IMG/VR virus record: IMGVR_UViG_3300030333_006690
Span: 1-30,517 of that record
Length of the DNA stretch: 30,517 nucleotides
Source of the DNA: a virus
Direction: 5' to 3' (one strand)
The notes under the pieces are model-generated. The model searched no databases. It saw nothing but the letters and a program-made list of their open reading frames with translations, and was not told the DNA's origin. How positions within the stretch are numbered: position 1 is the first letter of the stretch; every line of letters starts with the position of its first letter. Shown piece by piece: positions 6,272 through 12,322 of the stretch. A program made the position numbers and the translations under genes.

Positions 6272-6414
6272 GACACATCCTTGTAATAAACTAAGACTTC
6301 CGCATGACACGTCGGGCAACTTAAATTCGTCACGATGTCAAAATCATCGCTAACGTCATAATCATGATCGCCACCCCAAATCAGTTCTGCTTGGCAATGC
6401 CAACACTTCATCAT
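6223..6414 (-). CDS. phage zinc-ribbon protein (MKCWHC type)
   Basis: The 63-aa protein has two zinc knuckles, CWHC at residues 4-7 and CPTC near 34-37, with an Asp-rich loop between. This is the layout of a small zinc-ribbon protein seen in several phage genomes, with unknown function. AGGAT precedes the paired ATG codons. It follows the DNA methyltransferase gene closely and overlaps the resolvase-like gene. Confidence 0.8.
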   Translation of the reverse strand: MMKCWHCQAELIWGGDHDYDVSDDFDIVTNLSCPTCHAEVLVYYKDVSWEKCNETKEPGANDS

Positions 6415-6430
6415 TTTTTTATCCTGAACT

Positions 6431-7288
6431 CTAGTTATTAACACTTAGGTGCGGTTGTCGAAGTTGTTTACTAGCGATTTGTATATATTCTGGATTTAGT
6501 TCGATTCCTATGTACTTACGCCCATTCTCGGTAGCAACTACACCTGTTGTTCCTGTACCGCTAAACGGATCGAGAACCGTTCCCCCCGGAGGACATCCCG
6601 CAACTACACATGGAGCAATTAGGTCTTTAGGAAACACAGCGAAGTGTGCGTCTTTGAACGGTTTAGTGGTAACATTCCACACAGACCTTTTATTCCTGTA
6701 CTTTCTCGCGCCTGGCTCTTTAATAGCTTCGTTATCGAAGTAATATCTTTTTGATTTGGATAACAGAAAGATATACTCGTGTGACTTAGTACACCGATCC
6801 TTTACACTTTCAGGCATAGCGTTTGGTTTGTTCCAAATAATATCCTGCCGGAGAATCCATCCGGCTTTTTGCAACTCAAACGCTACTCTCCACGGTATGC
6901 CTACCAGATTTTTTGCGGGTATGTTTACTTTGCTTCGTATTGGCCTCATTCCGACCGTTGCGTTGGTTTTGTATTGCCTACGACTACCATGCTCAAGACT
7001 TTTGCGATTGGTGTTAGACGGCGAATACGTGTCGCCTAAGTTCAGCCACAAGGTTCCTTTCTTTTTAAGCACTCGTTTAACCTGTTCGAACACATTTACC
7101 AACTCGGCAACGTATTGTTCAATTGATTCCTCTAAACCTATTTGCGTGTCCATTCCGTAGTCACGTAACTGCCAATACGGTGGACTTGTAACGCAGCAAT
7201 CAATTGACTCGTCGTTTATTGTTGGAAGTATATTTCTGCAATCATCACCGAATAGTTGAACTTCCGCTGTTTTAAAACACGCTTTCAT
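6431..7288 (-). CDS. site-specific DNA methyltransferase (TSPPYW, N4-cytosine/N6-adenine type)
   Basis: The 285-aa enzyme would transfer a methyl group from S-adenosylmethionine to an exocyclic amine of a DNA base. The catalytic motif IV is TSPPYW at residues 34-39. The AdoMet-binding motif DPFSGTGTTG is at 240-249, near the C-terminus, the beta-class order. Ser in SPPY is more usual in N4-cytosine enzymes, but N6-adenine enzymes with this motif exist. No cognate endonuclease is adjacent, so it is probably an orphan that protects phage DNA from host restriction or marks it. AGGAT lies upstream of the start, and ATGA couples it to the small zinc-ribbon gene. Confidence 0.94.
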   Translation of the reverse strand: MKACFKTAEVQLFGDDCRNILPTINDESIDCCVTSPPYWQLRDYGMDTQIGLEESIEQYVAELVNVFEQVKRVLKKKGTLWLNLGDTYSPSNTNRKSLEHGSRRQYKTNATVGMRPIRSKVNIPAKNLVGIPWRVAFELQKAGWILRQDIIWNKPNAMPESVKDRCTKSHEYIFLLSKSKRYYFDNEAIKEPGARKYRNKRSVWNVTTKPFKDAHFAVFPKDLIAPCVVAGCPPGGTVLDPFSGTGTTGVVATENGRKYIGIELNPEYIQIASKQLRQPHLSVNN

Positions 7289-7383
7289 TTCTTTATCCTA
7301 AACTCAGGACATCCGCACTTTGGACAGCACCTGACATCGGTGTACTCTTGGTTACAGCGGTTACACAGCTTGACTATCGCCAT
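7285..7383 (-). CDS. 32-aa double-CxxC zinc-ribbon micro-protein
   Basis: A 32-codon frame encodes MAIVKLCNRCNQEYTDVRCC, followed by a PKCGCPEF knuckle and a basic end. The two Cys pairs make a minimal zinc ribbon. AAGGA lies about 9 nt upstream of the ATG. The ORF overlaps the preceding gene by 23 nt, and its TGA overlaps the methyltransferase ATG. The strong signals make it credible despite its length. It may bind a protein partner or nucleic acid. Confidence 0.75.
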   Translation of the reverse strand: MAIVKLCNRCNQEYTDVRCCPKCGCPEFRIKK

Positions 7384-7849
7384 CTTTTAACTTCCTTAGC
7401 TTTTCGCTGCCTTCTCCTATCTCATGAAGGCTGTTCCACATTTCAATTAGTTCTGCTTGCTTGTACCGTCCACGATCAAAGCCGATCGCTGTATAACACT
7501 TTGGATTTGTACATCTTATTTGTGAACCGACGTTGTAACTCAACACCTCCGGCTGTGATTCACAGCAACAACACGGCTTACAATCTTCGATAACATTATG
7601 AAACGCATGAGCGACTGGTGGTTTCACTGACGCGCGTTTGTTCCACTCAGCACCGGCTGATCGTTTCGCCGATGTCGTTACACCTCTTGCTTCGCATTCA
7701 CACTGCACCCAGTAGCTCATACCAGATTTATTCTTTCGGCTATGAGTACGAAGGTTTTGGCTTCCGCAAAAAGGACAAGGAACCTTTGAAATATCCGCAT
7801 TCGGATTTGCGTAACGATTGCGATTGCCCCATTTGTCACGAATTCTCAT
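7361..7849 (-). CDS. tandem Lar-like (restriction alleviation family) zinc protein
   Basis: The 162-aa product contains two Lar-type domains. The first has PCPFCGS near residue 24, CECEARG, and AGAEWNKRA near 70. The second has CKPCCCCES, CTNPKC, and AELIEMWN near 137. Each has the CPFCG...C-x-C...WN pattern of the phage/prophage restriction-alleviation family, which typically has one domain. In lambdoid prophages Lar modulates a type I restriction-modification enzyme; that activity here is only inferred. A near-perfect GGAGGT supports the start. Its place beside the DNA methyltransferase fits an anti-restriction role. Confidence 0.75.
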   Translation of the reverse strand: MRIRDKWGNRNRYANPNADISKVPCPFCGSQNLRTHSRKNKSGMSYWVQCECEARGVTTSAKRSAGAEWNKRASVKPPVAHAFHNVIEDCKPCCCCESQPEVLSYNVGSQIRCTNPKCYTAIGFDRGRYKQAELIEMWNSLHEIGEGSEKLRKLKDGDSQAV

Positions 7850-8108
7850 TTTTAAGAACCTCCACTGCTAACCGGATGTACTTCGCAGCCTTCTCTAAAT
7901 CTTCGATCTGACCTGCAAGCTCCTGATGCTTTGCGTCATCGCCGGTTGCTCGCCAGATGTATTTCCAGACATTGCCCAGTGCAAAAGCAACTGCCTTGTC
8001 ATCACCCTGTACCTGGCGAAACGTGTGAAAACACTCTAAGCCGCCACGGATATAATGGTTTGGTCGCTCAACGATCTCGTTTGCTAACTTGTCCATCTTC
8101 GAATCCAT
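7836..8108 (-). CDS. DUF3310 family protein
   Basis: The sequence VERPNHYIRGGLECF, then FALGNVWKYIWRA, then DLEKAAKYIRLAVE is the characteristic layout of the DUF3310 (SaV-like) family, common in phage replication regions. Its function is not established; some members are annotated as nucleotide kinases without proof. The ATG at 8096 is an alternative start, and neither start has a strong ribosome site. It overlaps the Lar-like gene by 14 nt. Confidence 0.88.
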   Translation of the reverse strand: MDSKMDKLANEIVERPNHYIRGGLECFHTFRQVQGDDKAVAFALGNVWKYIWRATGDDAKHQELAGQIEDLEKAAKYIRLAVEVLKNENS

Positions 8109-8221
8109 TCACACGTTAAAAATATAGGGATGCCGATATAACCCGGCACTGGTAGTAATAAAAACAGGCTGACCAACGCCCAATCATTTAGGTTGTTTTT
8201 TCTTCTTCGCTCCGAACGCAA
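8084..8221 (-). CDS. candidate small membrane protein with TTG start (45 aa)
   Basis: An open frame begins with a very basic head (RSERRRKN), continues with WALVSLFLLLPVPGYIGIP and a further hydrophobic stretch, and ends WIRRWTS. It reads as a positively charged N-terminus plus a membrane segment. The only start before the upstream stop is TTG at 8221, with a weak GGA site. The frame overlaps DUF3310 by 25 nt and the preceding small gene by 38 nt. The hydrophobic pattern is striking, but the start is poor, so I treat this as a candidate. Confidence 0.35.
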   Translation of the reverse strand: MRSERRRKNNLNDWALVSLFLLLPVPGYIGIPIFLTCEWIRRWTS

Positions 8222-8351
8222 CGTGCATCCAAAATTTCAGGAAGCCCACTTCCACCAATCCTTCCTCTTTTGCAGCGGCTGCGAGCCGACACATTACATC
8301 CGACGAATTGGTTCGTATCATCACTCTGTTTCGTTCACCGACTTTGATCAT
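8184..8351 (-). CDS. small basic protein (55 aa)
   Basis: The frame encodes MIKVGERNRVMIRTNSSDVM, then an amphipathic stretch, and ends with a run of lysines (GAKKKKQPK). It may bind nucleic acid, but no family is recognised. Its ATG lies inside the end of the upstream gene, a coupling seen throughout this operon. The ribosome site is weak. Confidence 0.55.
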   Translation of the reverse strand: MIKVGERNRVMIRTNSSDVMCRLAAAAKEEGLVEVGFLKFWMHVAFGAKKKKQPK

Positions 8352-8532
8352 TCTCGTTCGCATCTTCTTCCTCCTGCGTCTGCTTCAGTTGTAAATACAC
8401 TTCTCTTGTCTCTGCCGCATTGAGACAAAACCAATCTGTCTCTGTTGCTACGGATATTCCGTTCTCATTAACTCGCACAAACGATTGATATACTTTTTCA
8501 TTTGTCCTTAAATCTCTTCTGACTCGTGTCAC
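8335..8532 (-). CDS. hypothetical acidic protein (65 aa)
   Basis: A short protein with a basic N-terminus and a strongly acidic C-terminus (QTQEEEDANENDQ). No family is recognised. It starts with GTG in a GTGA overlap with the stop of the replication initiator gene, with AAGGAG 6-7 nt upstream. The stop-coupled GTG start suggests tightly matched expression with the initiator. Confidence 0.7.
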   Translation of the reverse strand: MTRVRRDLRTNEKVYQSFVRVNENGISVATETDWFCLNAAETREVYLQLKQTQEEEDANENDQSR

Positions 8533-9380
8533 AGTTGGCTCCTTATCTCTTCCATCCGGCTAAACAGCTCTTTTGCCTCTGTCGATTCCTTGTCTTCGAT
8601 CTGCCGATACTTTGTCCGCAGAGAAACATGTTCGATTTCCAGCAGTTCCTGCCGAGTTTGCTCTTTGGTTTTTACAACCGGCTTATAGATCGGAGCGACG
8701 GCTTCATCGACCCACGTTGCCGGGTCATCCTCCCACCGTTCCTGATTGAGCCAGGTTGCTGGGTTGGGGCAGAACTTCCCCCGAGCTTTGCTGCTCTTGG
8801 AAAAATTAGCCGCAGCAGTCAGGATGTGCTTGGCATCGGCTTTCTTGACGGCAGCTTTCCATGAGCGGTTCGCTGCACCTTTGCCGACCTTCTTTGGGTA
8901 CAGTTCCCAGAACTTTGAAAAAGAAACAGAGTATGTTTTTCTTTCTTCTTTATTCTTAACTTCTTTCTTCTTATTCTCGTATGCGCCTGCGTCTGCATTG
9001 GTGTATGCGCTGGTGTCTGCAACCTTGTATGCGCTAGTGTCTGCACCTGCGTCCCACCCATCAGCGTCTTCTGACTGATAAGCACTATATTTCAAGACTT
9101 TAACGTGCGTTCCATGTGTCCCACTGTTGACCCGTATCATGTCTGCCGCCTGAAGCTTGCGAAAATGCCTCATTACAGTGTTTTTATCCACGTCCAAAAC
9201 GCTCGCCGCCTTGCGATAACCCGTGACCATCTCACCTCGTTCGATCAAAATGCCGCTGAGAGTACGGCGTGCTTCCCAGTTACAGCTCATGAGTATCCAC
9301 ACCCATGTCTTGAGCATTGCCGGGTCTCGAAATATCTCGCTTTCCATTAGCTTGCGGTGCAACTTTATATAGCCTGCCAT
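8529..9380 (-). CDS. phage replication initiator (lambda O / DnaD-like)
   Basis: The 283-aa protein has an N-terminal winged-helix domain (residues about 5-95; GYRKAASVLDVDKNTVMRHF is the recognition region). A repetitive low-complexity linker follows (about 112-148). The C-terminal domain has FWELYPKKVGKGAANRSWK and PATWLNQERWED, the signature of phage initiators that recruit the helicase loader. It would bind origin repeats and bring in host DnaB. The linker is encoded by three 24-bp repeats (8979-9050) next to an AT-rich tract, as in the lambda O gene, where the origin lies inside the initiator gene. Confidence 0.87.
   Translation of the reverse strand: MAGYIKLHRKLMESEIFRDPAMLKTWVWILMSCNWEARRTLSGILIERGEMVTGYRKAASVLDVDKNTVMRHFRKLQAADMIRVNSGTHGTHVKVLKYSAYQSEDADGWDAGADTSAYKVADTSAYTNADAGAYENKKKEVKNKEERKTYSVSFSKFWELYPKKVGKGAANRSWKAAVKKADAKHILTAAANFSKSSKARGKFCPNPATWLNQERWEDDPATWVDEAVAPIYKPVVKTKEQTRQELLEIEHVSLRTKYRQIEDKESTEAKELFSRMEEIRSQL
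8917..9050. other. putative replication origin: 24-bp iterons plus AT-rich tract inside the initiator gene
   Basis: Three in-phase 24-bp units start at 8979, 9003 and 9027, each GTATGCGC followed by a variable pair and GTCTGCA or a near match. A long A+T-rich pyrimidine tract (about 8917-8978) adjoins them. The order of iterons then easily melted DNA, placed in the interdomain linker of an O-like gene, matches the lambda origin. Initiator binding is inferred. Confidence 0.6.
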
Positions 9381-9382
9381 CG

Positions 9383-9580
9383 TTATTCATATTCGTAATC
9401 AATCGTTGAAAAGTGATGGAGCAAGCGGCCACGGTCGCCAAACAACCAGCCCACGGCGAAACCGTGCCGCTCTCTCACATCACGCCAAAGGCGAATGAAC
9501 TTGTCGCTCGCCTCTGAATCCCCCGCTGCCTTTATCACGATCTTGCTTTCCCCAGAAGCGATAAACACTGCGGTGTACAT
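9383..9580 (-). CDS. hypothetical protein (65 aa)
   Basis: A 65-aa soluble protein with a beta-rich N-terminus (MYTAVFIASGESKIVIK), an amphipathic helix, and an acidic end. No family is recognised. AAGGAGATGT just upstream gives an excellent ribosome site. It lies between the SSB-like and initiator genes and ends 2 nt before the initiator start, so a replication-related role is possible. Confidence 0.75.
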   Translation of the reverse strand: MYTAVFIASGESKIVIKAAGDSEASDKFIRLWRDVRERHGFAVGWLFGDRGRLLHHFSTIDYEYE

Positions 9581-9590
9581 TTACATCTCC

Positions 9591-10046
9591 TTAAAACGGA
9601 ATGTCGTCGTCCGGCATATCTACCGGTTTACGCCTTCGCGATTTCTTTTTAGGTTTCTCTACCGGCACATCCTTTACCAGGTAATCGTTAATGGTGTTAC
9701 GCTCAAAATTGTTGCCGTCGTACTCTTCCTGCTCGATTGCAATCACGCATATGCCACGTTTGCCAACTAAGTCGCTCGGCTCTAGCACCATGTCGGGCTG
9801 CATGTTGTCGATCCCCACCGACGCACATAGCGATTTCACTTTCCAAAACGCTTTTTCACTACCAACTAAATAGTCATTGATAAACCGTGGTATCTCTGCG
9901 TCGATCTTGCAGCTGATCTTGATCATGTCGTTACCAGCTCTCGAAACCGCTTCCTCAGCGTCAGTAATTTCGAAATCGTATTCGCCTTCGGGTAGCAACT
10001 CACGATTCGTTGCCGCCAGCCACTCTTCTTTTACTTGTATAGCCAT
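9591..10046 (-). CDS. single-stranded DNA-binding-like protein (DUF669 type)
   Basis: The 151-aa protein begins with a beta-rich domain (LPEGEYDFEITDAEE, MIKISCKID), resembles the DUF669 phage family, and ends with a basic stretch followed by the acidic tip DMPDDDIPF. A basic linker plus acidic D-D-D-I-P-F end is the hallmark of SSB proteins, where the tip recruits partner enzymes. It would coat ssDNA for the annealing protein encoded just upstream. The ATG at 10046 follows an AGGTGGGG site; a longer GTG start at 10058 overlaps that site and is rejected. Confidence 0.8.
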   Translation of the reverse strand: MAIQVKEEWLAATNRELLPEGEYDFEITDAEEAVSRAGNDMIKISCKIDAEIPRFINDYLVGSEKAFWKVKSLCASVGIDNMQPDMVLEPSDLVGKRGICVIAIEQEEYDGNNFERNTINDYLVKDVPVEKPKKKSRRRKPVDMPDDDIPF

Positions 10047-10062
10047 AACTGACCCCACCTTT

Positions 10063-10695
10063 CTAAACGTGTAACTCGTTTACCTCTTCTAAACACATGC
10101 GAAGCTGTTCAGCAGTTAATTCTGCAAACGACTTCACGTTAAAATCTGCTAGCCATCCGGCCATCAGCATCTTCTTCTTCTCTGCTTCCAGCCCCAGTTC
10201 AGTACATCGCTTTGAAATCTCAGCAAGCACTGTGTCTCGACCTGTTGTTGCCGGTTGTTCCGCTTTCGGCTCTGCCTGCTTAGAGTGCAGGTCTTTCATA
10301 TGCTCGACGTAACGGGAGTCGTCGAATTTGCCTTCATAGATATCGCTGTTGAACCCGAGCATGCTTAAGGCTTTGCTTCTGGCATGCGTCATTAGCTTTG
10401 TGTGGATGTCCTGACCTGGCTTCCACCGCATTCCGACAACCACTGGAAACCAGTGTGCTTCGCTAACAACGAAGTTGCATTGCAGAACTACTTCTGCCGG
10501 GCATTCGGGATCACCGATATATGTCCATTTGAAATCTTCAAGCCGCCAGGCTTCACCGAACACTCCAAATACTTCTGTCGCTTTTTTGAGCTGCGACTGC
10601 GGGCAGATCGCTGTAAACCGTCTGCCAAAGTTAACTGCCTTGGTAATCGCGGGATCAGTTTTGTCCACGCTTTCCCATAACTTCAAATTACTCAT
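10063..10695 (-). CDS. ssDNA-annealing recombination protein (Rad52-like)
   Basis: The product (210 aa) contains RFTAICPQSQLKKATEVFG, a conserved VVLQCNF strand, and THARSKALSMLGFNSDIYEG. These resemble the Rad52-type annealing proteins of phages, in which the ICPQ..L.K.TEVFG segment and the ..KALS.LG...D.Y.G segment are conserved. Such proteins anneal complementary strands during recombination-dependent replication. The C-terminal third is helical and more variable. The second ATG (10695) is preferred because its distance from AAGGAG is better. The SSB-like gene follows, a common pairing. Confidence 0.75.
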   Translation of the reverse strand: MSNLKLWESVDKTDPAITKAVNFGRRFTAICPQSQLKKATEVFGVFGEAWRLEDFKWTYIGDPECPAEVVLQCNFVVSEAHWFPVVVGMRWKPGQDIHTKLMTHARSKALSMLGFNSDIYEGKFDDSRYVEHMKDLHSKQAEPKAEQPATTGRDTVLAEISKRCTELGLEAEKKKMLMAGWLADFNVKSFAELTAEQLRMCLEEVNELHV

Positions 10696-11077
10696 CATCT
10701 ACTCCTTGAATGTGAAAATAGTCGTAATGACCTTGCTTCCTGTCCTTGTTCCATGCTTCCGCACAAGTCATAGTGCGTTTCTTTTTTTTCGGTGCGTTTT
10801 GATTTTGCTTGATTGTGCGTATCGCTCTAGCGAAGCAAACCTGACATGTGTTGGTGTGATTTAAGCCGCCGCATCCTTTGCACCTCCACGGTTCCATTGC
10901 GTAGGCTCTGCGGATATTACCGCGCTCGCCGTTACAGATTCGAAGCACGCTCGACGGGTTGCGATCCAGCTTCCGAGCAATTGCATGAAACGACATACCC
11001 GAATCACGCATCTTGATAATCTGGTTCTGTTCAGCAATGGAAATCCTTTTCTTTTTCTTCTGTTTCTTTCGAGCCAT
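10688..11077 (-). CDS. helix-turn-helix plus zinc-ribbon DNA-binding protein
   Basis: The 129-aa protein starts with a lysine-rich segment and a helix-turn-helix (MRDSGMSFHAIARKLDRNPS, about residues 24-43) like that of IS30-type and Hin-type DNA-binding domains. It continues with a zinc ribbon CKGCGG...CQVC near 70-83 and a basic end. It probably controls early transcription. AAGGAACG lies upstream of the ATG at 11077; earlier in-frame starts lack a site. It is the second gene after the divergent promoter region, and its end overlaps the annealing protein start. Confidence 0.7.
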   Translation of the reverse strand: MARKKQKKKKRISIAEQNQIIKMRDSGMSFHAIARKLDRNPSSVLRICNGERGNIRRAYAMEPWRCKGCGGLNHTNTCQVCFARAIRTIKQNQNAPKKKKRTMTCAEAWNKDRKQGHYDYFHIQGVDDE

Positions 11078-11175
11078 TTTTCGTTCCTTGAAAAAATGAA
11101 CGGGCGGTAATCCTTTACCCCCGCTCCAGCCCACGCGAGCGAATTCAGCTGGGTATCCTTCCCCAGCATCCGCTG

Positions 11176-11451
11176 CTATTTCTGTAAGATCGTATCCATG
11201 CGGCCTGGCAGCTCGCCAACCGTAACTGGGTTGTCCGGTGTTTCGGCCAGTCGTGCTTTCATGTTCACGCTGCCGTTGATAAATGCATTTAAATCGGTTT
11301 CAAGAATTCGCCATTGACCGAAAAGCTGGAATGCTCTAATCTTGCCGCTCTTGGCATACTTCCAGGCTGTCATACGATTAATATTGAGAGCGTCAGCGAC
11401 CTCTGTGAGAGTCAGAGCGTTTTCGAAATCTTCGAATTTCACATCATCCAT
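11176..11451 (-). CDS. MerR-fold excisionase-like DNA-binding protein
   Basis: The 91-aa protein has TLTEVADALNINRMTAWKYA, followed by GKIRAFQLFGQWRILETDL. This is the HTH_17/excisionase-type winged helix that reads a small DNA site. Proteins like this act as Xis or as early regulators. It is the first gene of the long leftward operon and lies about 700 bp from the attP region and integrase, which suits control of integration and excision. AGGAAC precedes the ATG. Excisionase function is inferred from fold and position. Confidence 0.75.
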   Translation of the reverse strand: MDDVKFEDFENALTLTEVADALNINRMTAWKYAKSGKIRAFQLFGQWRILETDLNAFINGSVNMKARLAETPDNPVTVGELPGRMDTILQK

Positions 11452-11494
11452 GAGTTGTTAGTTCCTGTTATTTGCTTTGATTTAACAGTACTAA

Positions 11495-11520
11495 CTTATA
11501 GGGCTTTTTAGCCCGTGCAA
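11495..11520 (-). promoter_or_regulatory. palindromic operator in the early leftward promoter region
   Basis: GGGCT TTTT AGCCC (11501-11514) is a perfect inverted repeat. On the minus strand it is flanked by TTGCAC (11520-11515) and TATAAG (11500-11495), which look like promoter boxes but with only 14 nt between them. A regulator that bends or blocks this spacer could control the early operon, as MerR-like proteins do at unusual spacers. This is inference; the exact promoter is not settled. Confidence 0.4.
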
Positions 11521-11648
11521 GTTCTTTTTAGTCTCTTTTTGTTGAATTTGTGGTTTTTACCCCCCAAGTGGCGTTTACATATACCTCAATTGATGTATGC
11601 TTAATCGCAACACGTGGTTTTACTTGTGTTTATTTGTATTTAGTTTCA

Positions 11649-11654
11649 TATAAT
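11649..11654 (+). promoter_or_regulatory. consensus TATAAT -10 box for the rightward genes
   Basis: A perfect TATAAT lies about 41 bp upstream of the ATG at 11696 in an AT-rich region. No good -35 hexamer is seen at the ideal distance. It probably starts the transcript for the 82-aa gene and perhaps the integrase. Confidence 0.45.
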
Positions 11655-11695
11655 AAATACGCACCTCTCGTCTCGCATTTAGTCCTCCAAAAAAA

Positions 11696-11944
11696 ATGCC
11701 CAGAAAAAACATCACAAGAATAGACACTGACGGTCTGACGGAAGCTCGTGAGCAGATCGAGTACTCGATTGGAATGCTTAAAGCACTAGAAGACTTAGTT
11801 GAGTCGAGCGATTTAGAAACGCTCGATGTACCTTACTTCGCAAACTTTTCAGAGGCGATCAGGAGGATAGAAGTGTTTGTCAGTGGAGCAACTCAGGCGT
11901 ATCACCAGGAGATGCTAAACAAGCATGTCCGAGAGACAAAATAG
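11696..11944 (+). CDS. small acidic hypothetical protein (82 aa)
   Basis: The protein has a short basic start (MPRKNITRID) followed by a mostly helical, acidic body (EQIEYSIGMLKALEDLVES). No family is recognised. It has no Shine-Dalgarno sequence, so it may be translated from a short leader. It is the first of only three plus-strand genes and lies between the early operon and attP, where a small regulator of lysogeny or integration would fit (inference). Confidence 0.65.
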   Translation: MPRKNITRIDTDGLTEAREQIEYSIGMLKALEDLVESSDLETLDVPYFANFSEAIRRIEVFVSGATQAYHQEMLNKHVRETK

Positions 11945-11946
11945 AG

Positions 11947-11984
11947 GTACAACAAATAACCTCGCAGTACAACAAAGTACAACA
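11947..11984. repeat. left cluster of three GTACAACA integrase arm-type sites
   Basis: GTACAACA occurs at 11947-11954, 11967-11974 and 11977-11984, all in the same orientation. Two more copies lie on the far side of the tRNA-like core. Short repeats flanking the crossover core are typical of the arm sites bound by the N-terminal domain of tyrosine integrases. Binding is inferred. Confidence 0.65.
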
Positions 11985-12141
11985 CTTCAAAGTAAAAGCC
12001 TATAAAACACGGTAAAAAGAACTGTAGGCTAGACACATGCATAGACGATGATATACTTACGTTACTAATGCGGTGTAGCGAGGCTGAAACGCCTGTTTTT
12101 ATAGTATATAAATAGAAGCAACCCATTTAGAAGTTACATGA

Positions 12142-12182
12142 CGCGGGGTGGAGCAGCCCGGTAGCTCGCGAGGCTCATAACC
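12142..12182 (+). other. attP core: 5' half of an initiator tRNA-fMet gene
   Basis: The sequence from CGCGGGGTGGAGCAGCC through the D-arm to CTCATAACC reproduces the acceptor 5' strand, D-arm and CAU anticodon loop of bacterial tRNA-fMet. The similarity stops after the anticodon loop: no anticodon-stem partner, T-arm or acceptor 3' strand follows. It is therefore not a tRNA gene but the identity segment by which the phage integrates. It lies 141 bp before the integrase start and between the arm-type repeats. Of the 378 bp between genes here, the remainder is AT-rich with small palindromes such as TATACAGTGTATA (12225-12237). Confidence 0.8.
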
Positions 12183-12268
12183 CCACGACTCTTGCTCCTG
12201 CGGAAATCGCAAATATACTATATATACAGTGTATACAGCCCACTACACTGCTTTTCATTCACCCGATT

Positions 12269-12287
12269 TGTTGTACTTAGTACAACA
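12269..12287. repeat. right pair of GTACAACA arm-type sites, inverted
   Basis: TGTTGTAC (12269-12276) and GTACAACA (12280-12287) form a near-perfect palindrome just before the integrase gene. They match the three sites on the left of the core. Their position over the integrase leader could let the enzyme repress its own gene (inference). Confidence 0.65.
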
Positions 12288-12322
12288 CTTTGGACGGATC
12301 ACACAGAAAGGCAGTTTCTAAC

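Noticed and set aside
5698-6273. 191-aa plus-strand frame
   Set aside because: It is antisense to three supported minus-strand genes and has no ribosome site.
6756-7160. 134-aa plus-strand frame
   Set aside because: It is antisense to the methyltransferase and reads as a shadow.
10861-11169. 102-aa frame overlapping the HTH/zinc-ribbon gene
   Set aside because: It lacks a ribosome site and runs through the real gene in another frame.
12142-12200. Complete tRNA-fMet gene
   Set aside because: Sequence after the anticodon loop cannot form the anticodon stem, T-arm or acceptor end.
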